Source of the DNA: Sulfurovum sp. UBA1140
GTDB lineage: Bacteria; Campylobacterota; Campylobacteria; Campylobacterales; Sulfurovaceae
Direction: 5' to 3'
Length of the DNA stretch: 42,427 bases
Assembly: GCA_002311915.1 (NCBI GenBank)
Contig: DCAF01000012.1
Span: 21,992 to 64,418, forward strand
Below are positions 33,977 through 42,335 of this stretch, piece after piece. The notes below the pieces were generated by a model. It saw only the letters and a list, made by a program, of their open reading frames with translations, ran no database searches and was not told where the DNA came from. Position numbers and translations under genes: made by a program. Within the stretch, counting starts at the first letter, position 1. Every line of letters starts with the position of its first letter.

Positions 33977-34516
33977 ATGTCTAAGTATATTTACGGTCTC
34001 ATTATAGCCCTTTTTCTCTACGTAGCAGGGAGTGAGGTCTATAATAGTACGAATAAAAAGAGTGCCAAATCAACACGTTTGGCATGTCATGAGAGTGCCA
34101 TTACCTTTGAACGGGTCTATCAGCCTGAGCGTGTACAAGAGATGATAGAGACATTCAAAAGTGGAAATGTTGAGTTAAAATCAAAATTTAAATTAGCAGA
34201 GTTCATGGAGAGTAAGATGGGACGTTATATTACCATTGAAGAGATTGATGCAATGTTTAAAGAGCAGATAGCAAAACACCATGTTAAAAAAGAGAACAGT
34301 AAAAATCTTATTATTAACTATTTTGTTTATGAAAATGATAAAGAAGATCCAGGGAAAAAGACCAAAAAGTCAAAACTCTATGCAGGGTATTTACGTTTAA
34401 TTTTTATTTTAGAGGGCGAGAAAGTTTACAGTTTTCAGATAGACTTTAAAGATTTAGAGGGGAAAGATATTCCACAGAAAGTGGTCTGTACTGTTGATTC
34501 TTTGCTTAGTTTGTAG
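33977..34516 (+). CDS. Hypothetical protein with N-terminal membrane anchor
   Basis: A 179-aa protein with one hydrophobic segment (about residues 4-19) and a polar remainder outside the cytoplasm. AAAGGATAAG gives a good ribosome site 14 bases after the previous frame. The part EFMESKMGRYITIEEIDAMF and the C-terminal YLRLIFILEGEKVYSFQIDF may form one alpha/beta domain. I do not recognise the family. It overlaps by a few bases, tail to tail, with the remnant on the reverse strand. Confidence 0.6.
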   Translation: MSKYIYGLIIALFLYVAGSEVYNSTNKKSAKSTRLACHESAITFERVYQPERVQEMIETFKSGNVELKSKFKLAEFMESKMGRYITIEEIDAMFKEQIAKHHVKKENSKNLIINYFVYENDKEDPGKKTKKSKLYAGYLRLIFILEGEKVYSFQIDFKDLEGKDIPQKVVCTVDSLLSL

Positions 34517-34700
34517 CAGATAACTCTTTTTTCCACTCTAATTTTTTAACTTTAAAGTGCTTAATGGAGTCTCCATTGCTTAAAATTTTTACCCCTGTAA
34601 TGTCTTTGTCATTTCTATCTTTATTGTGAAATAACTTCTCTTTTAATGATAAAAGATTAATGTCCCACTCTTTATCAATCTGTTGAACAAACTCTATAAT
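34506..34700 (-). pseudogene. N-terminally truncated gene remnant, unknown protein
   Basis: A 64-codon open frame on the reverse strand, ending at TAA 34506-34508, reads like protein (IEFVQQIDKEWDINLLSLKE, then TGVKILSNGDSIKHFKVKKL). It has no usable start codon, and an in-frame TAA (34701-34703) precedes it. Beyond this stop the same frame runs a further 18 or so codons. It is probably the C-terminal end of a lost gene. I cannot name the family. Confidence 0.4.
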
Positions 34701-34739
34701 TTACGAATTTGCAAAAAAAGGTGAATTGAAAATTTTAGA

Positions 34740-34765
34740 TGAACAGTGAAAAAAATCACCATTCA
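34740..34765 (-). terminator. Possible terminator after lsrK
   Basis: On the reverse strand TGAATGGTGA pairs with TCACTGTTCA (ten pairs, two tandem G-U) around six T bases. It starts 17 bases after the lsrK stop; the T tract after it is weak (TCTAAAATTTTC). Confidence 0.4.
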
Positions 34766-34781
34766 CGACACTATATTAAAC

Positions 34782-36344
34782 TTAAACTCCTGGTGCTTTC
34801 CACATAGAGGTGGTTAACCCTCTATCTACAAGCTCTAACTGAGCTTGATATATCTTCTGCCATTTCTCTTTTATCTCACCATATTGCTGATGGTTTTGCC
34901 TATTGGGTTCAAGCTCTCTCTCCCATTTGACTAGATTTTTTGAAGCCTCGTCAATGCTACTGTAGAGTCCTGTTGCTACTCCTGCCAACATTGCTCCACC
35001 CAAAGAGGTTGCCTCTTTGACCACAGGTATTTTGACCGATTTACCTGTTACATCAGCCAATATTTGTGACCATAAAGCCCCTCTGCTTGCTCCCCCTGCA
35101 AAGGTGATGGTATCACTATCTATACCTGAAAATTTAGATATATTTTCTAGGTTAATGGAACTAACAATAGATGCGTTTTCTTCTAGGCTTCTAAACATAG
35201 AGGCTCGGTTACAGATATTTGGGTCAATACTTAAATTAATAAATGAAGGAGAAGCATGATACCACTTTCCATATTTCATCGCATCACTAAAAATTGGCAT
35301 AATTCCATGAGACCCAAGAGGTACTTTTGATGCTTTCTCTTCAAGTATGGTATAGACATCTATCCCTCTTTTTTGAGCTTCTATCTTCTCCATATCACAA
35401 AAAGCATCTCGAAACCATCGCATTACTAAGCCACTAAAAAAGGTGATTCCTTCAGCTTGAGAGAGTCCATTAATCACATGAGGATTAACACGAATACCCA
35501 TATCAAGAGGAGGTGTAACGCTTGAGTTGATATTGACCACCTGTTGCCAAAAACTACCACCCAATATCGCAACTTCTCCCTCTTTAACTACCCCAAGACC
35601 TGCAGAACCGAGTTGAACATCACCTCCACCCATCACAACGGGTGTCCCTTTAGCAAGTCCACTTTCGTTACTCGCTCTGCTGGTCACTTCACCAATAATC
35701 TCTGATGGCTCATAGACTTTAGGAAAAATATCACTTTTTAGTCCCACTTTTTTAGCCTGATGAACAGCCCAATCTCTGCTACTTAAGCTAAATATTCCTG
35801 TGGTTCCCCCATTAGATGGGTCGGTGGCAATAACGCTTGATAGTTTAGCCAATACCCAGTCGCTAATCATAGAGATTTTAGCCACCTTTTCATAGATAGA
35901 GGGACGACTGTTTTTGACCCATAGAAGCCTTGGTAACGCTCCTAATGCAAAGGTCTGCCCCGACTCTTTATAGAATTGCTCTTCGATTCCCAAAAATTTC
36001 TTTTTAAGATATTTAACCTCATTAAATGCTCGTGCATCTACATTGGCAACCCCCCAAAGCTCATTGCCCTCTTGGTCATAGAGTACAATTCCCTCACGCA
36101 TACTTGACGCAGTAACAGCTTTTATGGCTTTGGCTTCTATATTGGCATTGGCAATCGCTCCTTGGATACAGCGACAGACCAAACTCCAGTTGGTTTTAAA
36201 ATCAAAGCTCATCGAGTTCTCTACACCCTCTTCACTAAGGTGTCTCCACTCTTGTTGTGATACGCCTATTTGATTGCCAAGCTCATCAAAGATAACGGCT
36301 CGTACACTGCCTGTTCCTGCATCTATGGTCATTAGGTAGCTCAT
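34782..36344 (-). CDS. lsrK: Autoinducer-2 kinase, LsrK-like (FGGY family)
   Basis: A 520-aa FGGY-family sugar kinase. Segments MTIDAGTGSVRAVIFDELGN, MREGIVLYDQEGNELWGVAN, VNVDARAF-type residues, SFWQQVVN, MRWFRDAFC and the last residues GLTTSMWKAPGV match E. coli LsrK as I recall it almost word for word. LsrK phosphorylates the linear form of AI-2 (DPD) in the cytosol. No lsrACDB transporter, lsrR, lsrF or lsrG is in the window. Instead it follows a class II aldolase and a small gene in one operon (14-base gap; AAGGGA ribosome site). LsrK identity is strong; the exact substrate here may differ. Confidence 0.88.
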   Translation of the reverse strand: MSYLMTIDAGTGSVRAVIFDELGNQIGVSQQEWRHLSEEGVENSMSFDFKTNWSLVCRCIQGAIANANIEAKAIKAVTASSMREGIVLYDQEGNELWGVANVDARAFNEVKYLKKKFLGIEEQFYKESGQTFALGALPRLLWVKNSRPSIYEKVAKISMISDWVLAKLSSVIATDPSNGGTTGIFSLSSRDWAVHQAKKVGLKSDIFPKVYEPSEIIGEVTSRASNESGLAKGTPVVMGGGDVQLGSAGLGVVKEGEVAILGGSFWQQVVNINSSVTPPLDMGIRVNPHVINGLSQAEGITFFSGLVMRWFRDAFCDMEKIEAQKRGIDVYTILEEKASKVPLGSHGIMPIFSDAMKYGKWYHASPSFINLSIDPNICNRASMFRSLEENASIVSSINLENISKFSGIDSDTITFAGGASRGALWSQILADVTGKSVKIPVVKEATSLGGAMLAGVATGLYSSIDEASKNLVKWERELEPNRQNHQQYGEIKEKWQKIYQAQLELVDRGLTTSMWKAPGV

Positions 36345-36358
36345 GTTATTTCCCTTTT

Positions 36359-36627
36359 TTAGTAGTTAATTATATTGATATTGGTTTCATAATCAAATAG
36401 TGTGGGTTGTGTTTTAACAATTTTATTAGCAATAGTAGGAGCTTCATAATTTAATATTAAAGCTTCAAGCATAGAGTTTCTATTGTTTTCAACTCCACCA
36501 AGATGATAAAAATGCTCTTTGGTTACCAAGTTAAATTTTTCCCATTCTGCAAATTCCAATATCTTAGGAAACAGATGAATCTCTAAGATTTTCGAGACTA
36601 TTTTTTAAATTCTTTTTTCTGTTTCAT
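36359..36627 (-). pseudogene. Frameshifted small gene between aldolase and lsrK
   Basis: A good ribosome site (AAGGAA, seven bases before) and ATG 36627 start a frame that stops after nine codons (MKQKKEFKK, then TAG at 36600-36598). A run of six A lies directly before the stop (36606-36601). Re-reading one A (-1 shift) opens the frame for 89 residues in all to TAA 36359: segments IVSKILEIHLFPKILEFAEW, TKEHFYHLGGVENNRNSML and EAPTIANKIVKTQP. It could be a pseudogene, a phase-variable gene, a sequencing error or a programmed -1 shift. I do not recognise the family. Confidence 0.5.
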
Positions 36628-36655
36628 AGTTTTATTCCTTAATATCTGTATGCTC

Positions 36656-37789
36656 CTATTTCCCTTTGAGTTTCATCTGTTCCAACTCCCAATACTCCAT
36701 ATAGAAACTATCTTTTTCACTGATACTTTTGTATCCTCCCAGTTTTTTTGCGTTTATCATTGCATTCATGGTGTGGTTATTTATATCTTCGATGATAGAA
36801 GCCTCTTTCTCATCTTTTCCAAAACTAATGGTTCCAAAATCTTGTAATACTGCCCAATTTGGAGCAGGGTTGAGCATGATTTCATCATAGTTGTGGCGTT
36901 CAAAATAATCCTCATACGCTTTAATGTAGTCTGCCAACTCTTTTTCGTAGTCGTCATTAAAGATAATGGGGACTCTTTTGGTTCTAATAATATGCTCTGG
37001 GGTTAAAACACCCTGTTGTGAGAGTGCCATATCCTCTTTTGTGGCGAACTGTTTGGCGATTTTTGATTGGTTTACTCTGATGCTTACTTCATAGCCTTTG
37101 GCTTGGGAGATAAGCTCTTGAATTTTTTCGATGTTATGAATTCTTTTTTTCTTTGCTTTTTTAAGATACTTTTCTGCGAGTGTTACAGCTTCTATCATGT
37201 TGTCATAGCTCTCTTTTGCCGTATTGGCAAAGGTGAAAATACCATGATTGTGTAAAATAATCCCTTTGATGTTCTCCCACTCAATGCCATCGGTCATGTT
37301 GTAGACCACTTTTGCCAATAAAAATCCAGGCATGATATAAGGAATTATAATATAGTCTTTATAGACTTCATCAATTATCTCTTCGCCTTTAATAGAGTTG
37401 GAAAGGGTGACCATTGCATCTGCATGGGTATGATCGACAAATTTATAGGGGATAAGTGAATGGAGGATTGCTTCGACTGAAGGGTTGGGTGCATTTTTAT
37501 CGGTGAGTGCCTCTCTTTGATACTTGACCATATCAATATCACTTAGTCGTTCATGTTCTAAAAGCATAATAAGGTCAATGGTCTTAGTTGGAGAGAAGCC
37601 TTCTTTTTCAATGGTAGCCAAATCCCAACCACTCCCTTTAACATAGAGTTTATCTTCTATTTTAACCGAGGTATTTCCCCCACCATGAAGTACCAAATTG
37701 TCATTACTTCCTAGTAGCCTAGAGGTATAGACCCTTAGTTCTAAATCATTCATATCTTTTGCTGTTTTACTATTGTATAAATTTTTCAT
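36656..37789 (-). CDS. Class II aldolase/adducin-family protein (RhaD-fusion aldolase domain, no dehydrogenase)
   Basis: A 377-aa zinc-dependent aldolase-like protein. SRLLGSNDNLVLHGGGNTSVK, LIPYKFVDHTHADAM (zinc histidines), IILHNHGIFTFA and the end DSFYMEYWELEQMKLKGK match the N-terminal half of the bifunctional rhamnulose-1-phosphate aldolase/short-chain dehydrogenase family (YuxG type, about 680 aa). The dehydrogenase half is missing. I use ATG 37789; GTG 37804 would overlap the likely -10 box (TATAGT, 37808-37803), so the message is nearly leaderless. First gene of the lsrK operon; the substrate may be a phosphorylated sugar made by LsrK. Confidence 0.82.
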   Translation of the reverse strand: MKNLYNSKTAKDMNDLELRVYTSRLLGSNDNLVLHGGGNTSVKIEDKLYVKGSGWDLATIEKEGFSPTKTIDLIMLLEHERLSDIDMVKYQREALTDKNAPNPSVEAILHSLIPYKFVDHTHADAMVTLSNSIKGEEIIDEVYKDYIIIPYIMPGFLLAKVVYNMTDGIEWENIKGIILHNHGIFTFANTAKESYDNMIEAVTLAEKYLKKAKKKRIHNIEKIQELISQAKGYEVSIRVNQSKIAKQFATKEDMALSQQGVLTPEHIIRTKRVPIIFNDDYEKELADYIKAYEDYFERHNYDEIMLNPAPNWAVLQDFGTISFGKDEKEASIIEDINNHTMNAMINAKKLGGYKSISEKDSFYMEYWELEQMKLKGK

Positions 37790-37941
37790 ACGGGATTGTA
37801 GCACTATATCTAAGATTTAATCCTATGAAAAGCAGAATAAAAGAGTTTTTGTATCATAAATGAGTAGGTTTTTAGAAACCAAAGGTTGAAAAAAAGAGAA
37901 TAAGTAGATAGACTCCCTACCCTATTGGTTGGGAAATTTGG

Positions 37942-38277
37942 CTACTGCCAACCCAATATTTCTGGTTGGTCGGTAAATTTATCAGTAATAGGAATGCGTA
38001 TTTCCATATCTCTTCTTAGTTTAAGATTTTTACCAATAATGTTTTTATTGGCATTGTAAATAATAAGATAGTCGTTTGCATCTCCATAATATTTCTGTGC
38101 TAACTCTTGTAGTGTCATATTTGGATAGGGAACTCGAATGGTAATCCAAGACATACCTTGCGTTACATGACCCACGCCTCCATTATTATTTGACCCATCT
38201 GCTATTAACTGTGTTGTTAACCCCATAGACAATACTAAAGAGGCACCAATTCCCAATTTAAAAAGTTTTTTTAACAT
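37942..38277 (-). CDS. Exported LysM domain protein
   Basis: A 111-aa protein with a signal peptide (hydrophobic about 9-24, cut near LIADG). Residues about 47-95 form a LysM-like domain (WITIRVPYPNMTLQELAQKYYGD, then YLIIYNANKN, LRRDMEIRIPI), which binds peptidoglycan. Unlike typical LysM the first strand reads ITIRV. It may help anchor proteins to the cell wall. Single gene, divergent from mtnA. Confidence 0.8.
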   Translation of the reverse strand: MLKKLFKLGIGASLVLSMGLTTQLIADGSNNNGGVGHVTQGMSWITIRVPYPNMTLQELAQKYYGDANDYLIIYNANKNIIGKNLKLRRDMEIRIPITDKFTDQPEILGWQ

Positions 38278-38469
38278 TACTTTTTTCTCCTTATTTCAAT
38301 TAAAATTTAATTCTGATTTTACTCTTTAGTATCTTAAATCTAAATATAATTGTAACTTAATTTTAGATTTGAATCTCTCTCATTTTTAATCAAGATAGAT
38401 AATGATCGTTTCAGCTTATACGTTGTAGAGTATCATATTATAAAATATAAAAGAATACAGGATAATATT

Positions 38470-39546
38470 ATGCAGGGAAATTATAAAGCCTTATGGCTAG
38501 ACAAGAATAATCACTTGGTTGTACTTGATCAACGATGTTTACCTTTTGAAGAGAAAACAGTAACATTAACCAATGTGCAGGAGACCATTGATGCGATAGA
38601 AAACATGACGGTTCGAGGGGCAGGGGTGATTGGTAATGTGGCAGGATTTGGAATTTATTTGGCTTCAAAAGAGTCTTCTGGTGATTTAAAAAAGTTAGAG
38701 CAGTGGGCAGAAGAGATTAAAGAGTCTCGACCTACTGCAATTAATTTGATGTGGGCAGTCGATCGAATGATGAGTATTGCTCGGTATAGCGACAATTGGG
38801 CAGAAGATTTAAAACGAGAAGCAATTTTAATTGCCGATGAAGATTGTATTAGAAGTAAGAAGATTGCAGAGCATGGGGCTGATATTATTGAAGAGATTAT
38901 GTTAAGTCATGGCTTGGAGCGTTTTAATGTTTTAACACACTGCAATGGAGGATGGTTGGCGATTATAGATGAGGGTTCTGCATTGGCTCCTATTTATGAG
39001 GCATACCGACGAGGCATTGATATTCATGTTTGGGTTGATGAGACACGTCCACGTAACCAAGGAGCAAATTTGACAGCATGGGAGTTGTTAAAAGCAGGAG
39101 TTAAACATACTGTTATTGCCGATAATACGGGTGGACACCTTATGCAAAACTCAATGGTAGATATGGTTATTACAGGAGCAGATAGGGTGGCTAGAAATGG
39201 AGACAGTGCCAATAAAATAGGAACCTATCCTAAAGCACTCTGTGCCAATGATAACGATGTTCCTTTTTATATTGCCTTACCTTCTTCTACTTTTGATTTT
39301 AAGATTCTTGATGGAGTGGGGGAGATACCCATTGAAATTCGTAGTGAAGATGAGATAAAGTTTATAAAAGGGTTAGATAGAGAGGGGAATATTCAAGAGA
39401 TTCAGATTGTACCAAGTGCCTCATCGGCACTGAATTATGGTTTTGATGTGACCCCTGCACGACTTATTACAGGATTAATTACAGAACGAGGGGTTTGTAT
39501 GGCAGAGAGTGAAGCGATTGGTGAACTGTTTAAGGATTTGATATGA
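38470..39546 (+). CDS. mtnA: S-methyl-5-thioribose-1-phosphate isomerase
   Basis: A 358-aa isomerase of the eIF2B-like fold converting methylthioribose-1-phosphate (the MtnK product) to methylthioribulose-1-phosphate. The catalytic cysteine is in VLTHCNGGWLA and the aspartate in ITGADRVARNGDSANKIGTY. VWVDETRPRNQGANLTAWEL is also family-specific. A TATAAA box lies near 38439-38444. It overlaps the next gene by four bases (ATGA), so their products are probably used together. Confidence 0.94.
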   Translation: MQGNYKALWLDKNNHLVVLDQRCLPFEEKTVTLTNVQETIDAIENMTVRGAGVIGNVAGFGIYLASKESSGDLKKLEQWAEEIKESRPTAINLMWAVDRMMSIARYSDNWAEDLKREAILIADEDCIRSKKIAEHGADIIEEIMLSHGLERFNVLTHCNGGWLAIIDEGSALAPIYEAYRRGIDIHVWVDETRPRNQGANLTAWELLKAGVKHTVIADNTGGHLMQNSMVDMVITGADRVARNGDSANKIGTYPKALCANDNDVPFYIALPSSTFDFKILDGVGEIPIEIRSEDEIKFIKGLDREGNIQEIQIVPSASSALNYGFDVTPARLITGLITERGVCMAESEAIGELFKDLI

Positions 39547-40163
39547 TTGATGGTATCATAAAGTATAATTTAGCATATAAAAAATCTGCTCCATTAAGAG
39601 AGAACCGATTTTTAGGAATTGAAGCAGTACGAAAACGACTGGTAGCATTGGGCTTTATTGGGGTTTATACCAATGGGGTTGGATATGGAAATATTAGCCA
39701 ACGAGCCAGAGGAGATGCCTTTGTCATTACAGGTACACAGACAGGACATCTTAAAAATTTGGATGCCAATCACTATGCTCTAATTGAGGAATTTAATGAT
39801 AAACGATTTTATTTAAGATCTTCGGGGGCTATTAAACCCAGCAGTGAAGCGTTAACTCATGGAACCATCTATAATTTAAGTAGCCAAATTAATGCAGTGA
39901 TTCATATTCACTCTAAAGGGATTTGGAACTACATGCTTCAAAGTGGCTTTTTAAAAACAGGTATAGTAGAGTATGGAACTGTTGAGATGATAGATGAGGT
40001 CAATCGAATTTATAAAGATAGAAATCCATTAAGTAATCCAAAGTTTGTAATGAGTGGTCATTCTGAAGGGGTAATGTTTTTTGGTAAAGATTTAGAAGAG
40101 GTAGAACGGACACTATTAGAGGTGGTTGGGTTGTTTGTTGAACGCCCATCAAATCCAAATTGA
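39543..40163 (+). CDS. Class II aldolase/adducin-family protein coupled to mtnA
   Basis: A 206-aa zinc-binding protein: VYTNGVGYGNISQR, IHIHSKGIWNY (zinc histidines) and MSGHSEGVMFFG. Coupled to mtnA (ATGA overlap), it should act on methylthioribulose-1-phosphate. Two options fit: MtnB dehydratase of the classical methionine salvage pathway, or an Ald2-type aldolase of the DHAP shunt giving dihydroxyacetone phosphate and methylthioacetaldehyde. No mtnC, mtnD or mtnE is in the window, which leans towards the shunt, but those genes may be elsewhere. Confidence 0.8.
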   Translation: MIDGIIKYNLAYKKSAPLRENRFLGIEAVRKRLVALGFIGVYTNGVGYGNISQRARGDAFVITGTQTGHLKNLDANHYALIEEFNDKRFYLRSSGAIKPSSEALTHGTIYNLSSQINAVIHIHSKGIWNYMLQSGFLKTGIVEYGTVEMIDEVNRIYKDRNPLSNPKFVMSGHSEGVMFFGKDLEEVERTLLEVVGLFVERPSNPN

Positions 40164-40171
40164 GTTTTAGA

Positions 40172-40177
40172 TATAAT
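40172..40177 (+). promoter_or_regulatory. -10 box (TATAAT) for obg-proB
   Basis: TATAAT in GTTTTAGATATAATTTC, 54 bases before the obg start. A six-base hairpin (CCTCAA/TTGAGG, 40194-40216) lies in the leader. Confidence 0.65.
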
Positions 40178-40230
40178 TTCAAAATTATAAAGCCCTCAAC
40201 GTTAACATGCTTGAGGAGCAAAGGAAGTAT

Positions 40231-41346
40231 ATGTTCGTAGATAGTGTAGATTTAATGTTAACTTCGGGTAAAGGTGGGGCAGGGTGTGTCTCGTTTTGGA
40301 CTGAAAAGTTTGTGGCCAAAGGTGGTCCTGATGGTGGTGATGGTGGTAAAGGTGGTTCGGTCTATTTTAAGGTTGACAACAATACCGATACGCTCTCTGC
40401 CTTAAGAGGTCGTAAGCATATGAAAGCCGAAAATGGTCATCCTGGTGAGGGTCGTAAGTGTTATGGTCGTAAGGGGCAAAGTATTGATATTATTGTTCCT
40501 CCTGGAACACAAATTGTTGATGCTTTAAGTGAAGAAGTCCTGTTTGATCTGCTTGAAGATGGAGAACGGGTACTCTTTTTAGAAGGGGGTAAAGGGGGGC
40601 TTGGTAACTTGCATTTTAAACGTTCAACCAACCAAAGACCCACCTATGCCCAACCTGGATTACCTGGCATTACCAAAGAGATACGCTTAGAGATGAAGCT
40701 GATTGCTGATGTTGGATTGGTGGGGTATCCAAGTGTTGGAAAATCAACACTTATCTCTGCCATCTCTAATGCTCGTCCTAAAGTGGCGAGTTATGAGTTT
40801 ACTACATTAACACCCAATCTTGGTGTGGTGATGGTGGGCGAATTTGACTCTTTTATGATGGCAGATATTCCTGGAATTATCGAGGGTGCGAGTGATGGTC
40901 GTGGGCTTGGTTTGGAATTTTTAAAACATATTGAACGCACCAAGACGCTACTTTTGATGGTAGACGCTGCAAACTATCGTGAGATGCAGTATCAGTATGA
41001 GACACTATTGGTAGAGCTACAACGATACTCTAGTGAGTTGGCAGGTCGAAGATTTGCAGTTGCCATTACTAAATGTGATTCATTTCCTACAAGTGAAGTA
41101 AACGCCTTAACCCAAAAATTTATTGAAGATATTGGATTGACTCCTAATAAAACATTGAATCACTATAAAGCCAATAAGGAGTATATCTCTTATGGTTTTG
41201 TTGAAGATTTTGGGGTAGATTTACCTATTGATGAGCCACTTTTTGTCTTGCCTATCTCTTCTGTGTCGCATCTTAATACAGAAGCCTTGCGTTATGCCTT
41301 AAAAAGTTTTGTAAAGAGTGTAGAAGAGCAAGAGAAAGAGGCATAA
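40231..41346 (+). CDS. obg: GTPase Obg/CgtA
   Basis: A 371-aa ribosome-associated GTPase involved in large-subunit assembly and stress control. The glycine-rich Obg fold covers about residues 1-155 (GKGGAGCVSFWTEKF, GGDGGKGGSV). The G domain has GYPSVGKSTLI (G1), DIPGIIEGASDGRGLG (G3) and TKCDSF (G4). I chose ATG 40231: it gives the typical MFVDSV start and has AAGGA five to six bases before. ATG 40207 would add eight residues. No acidic C-terminal Obg domain is recognisable. One-base overlap with proB (TAATG). Confidence 0.96.
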   Translation: MFVDSVDLMLTSGKGGAGCVSFWTEKFVAKGGPDGGDGGKGGSVYFKVDNNTDTLSALRGRKHMKAENGHPGEGRKCYGRKGQSIDIIVPPGTQIVDALSEEVLFDLLEDGERVLFLEGGKGGLGNLHFKRSTNQRPTYAQPGLPGITKEIRLEMKLIADVGLVGYPSVGKSTLISAISNARPKVASYEFTTLTPNLGVVMVGEFDSFMMADIPGIIEGASDGRGLGLEFLKHIERTKTLLLMVDAANYREMQYQYETLLVELQRYSSELAGRRFAVAITKCDSFPTSEVNALTQKFIEDIGLTPNKTLNHYKANKEYISYGFVEDFGVDLPIDEPLFVLPISSVSHLNTEALRYALKSFVKSVEEQEKEA

Positions 41347-42113
41347 TGAGTATTAACCGTATTGTTATCAAAGTTGGTTCCCATGTTTTAACCGAAAAAG
41401 GAGCGGTAGCCAAAGAGAGAATGCTAGACTTGGTTGATCTTATCGCCTCATTGATGCAAAAAGGTAAAGAGGTTATATTGGTTAGTTCAGGAGCCGTTTC
41501 GGCAGGTTATACGGTGTTGCCATTGGACAGATGGAGTGTAGGAAATAAGCAGGTACTCGCAGCGATTGGTCAGCCACTTATTTTAAAAATGTATCAAGAA
41601 AAGTTTGCTAAGTATAATATTTTATGTTCACAAGTGCTGTTGAGTGCAGCTGATTTAGATTCTAAAAAACGAACCCATTTGGCACAACTGGCGATTGATA
41701 ATCTTTTAGCCAATGGGGTGGTTCCCATTATTAATGAGAATGATGTCATTGCCACCGAAGAGTTGGTTTTTGGAGACAATGATCAACTCTCTGCCTATGT
41801 GGCAGAGAACTTTAATGCTAAACTGTTGGTTATTCTTTCGGATATTGATGCCTTATACGACAAAGACCCAAGAGCATTTGATGATGCTGTGGTGCGTAGA
41901 GAAGTGAGTATGATTACAGCAGAGGAGCTTGATGCTCCAACCACGGCAAACAATGAGTTTGCAACAGGTGGAATTATTACCAAACTTAAAGCAGCCCATT
42001 TTTTACTAGAGCGTAACAGAGAGATGTTTTTAGCAACAGGGTTTGGATTAGATGATGCCAAAAGTTTTCTGCTTGATGGTGTACAGCAGGGTGGAACACT
42101 CTTTAGAAGATAG
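41346..42113 (+). CDS. proB: Glutamate 5-kinase, without PUA domain
   Basis: A 255-aa amino acid kinase, the first step of proline synthesis. IVIKVGSHVLTEKG, VSSGAVSAGY, PIINENDVIATEE, FGDNDQLSAYVA and FATGGIITKLKAA are family motifs. It is about 110 residues shorter than the E. coli protein, lacking the C-terminal PUA domain, as is common in Campylobacterota. Translationally coupled to obg. Confidence 0.95.
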   Translation: MSINRIVIKVGSHVLTEKGAVAKERMLDLVDLIASLMQKGKEVILVSSGAVSAGYTVLPLDRWSVGNKQVLAAIGQPLILKMYQEKFAKYNILCSQVLLSAADLDSKKRTHLAQLAIDNLLANGVVPIINENDVIATEELVFGDNDQLSAYVAENFNAKLLVILSDIDALYDKDPRAFDDAVVRREVSMITAEELDAPTTANNEFATGGIITKLKAAHFLLERNREMFLATGFGLDDAKSFLLDGVQQGGTLFRR

Positions 42114-42210
42114 AATGGATGATGCGTATGCCTTCCAAGATTCCAAAGTTTGCTTTTTGTCTTAGAATCTTTTTCATTGCCCAATCAAAGCTTACTAATA
42201 CTCTCTCCAT
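42103..42210 (-). pseudogene. N-terminal remnant of an Rpn/PD-(D/E)XK nuclease family 'transposase'
   Basis: A 35-codon reverse frame from ATG 42210, with a strong ribosome site (AAAAGGAGCAACTT). The peptide MERVLVSFDWAMKKILRQK, then ANFGILEG, matches the start of Rpn-type PD-(D/E)XK nuclease/putative transposase proteins (SFDWAIKKILRNKANFDILEGF). After LEG the similarity ends and the frame stops inside the 3' end of proB. The full protein is about 280-300 aa, so most is lost. It suggests a mobile-gene scar. Confidence 0.6.
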
Positions 42211-42335
42211 AAGTTGCTCCTTTTTTGAGTTGATTATACTGTTTTGATGCTTGGGACTTTCCAACTTTAAAAAATATAGAGTTCAGTATTACCGAACCTA
42301 CATATCCCCGTAGGTCGGGTTGCCCTCTATTTGTA
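42211..42335. other. Intergenic scar between nuclease and toxin remnants
   Basis: AT-rich spacer with one hairpin near 42294-42316 (ACCTAC with GTAGGT, extended by CCGA/TCGG past a one-base bulge), perhaps a terminator for proB. No other feature is seen. Confidence 0.4.

Noticed and set aside
40207..40230. Upstream ATG for obg
   Set aside because: Obg proteins begin at MFVD; the second ATG has the ribosome site, and the first lies within a leader hairpin.
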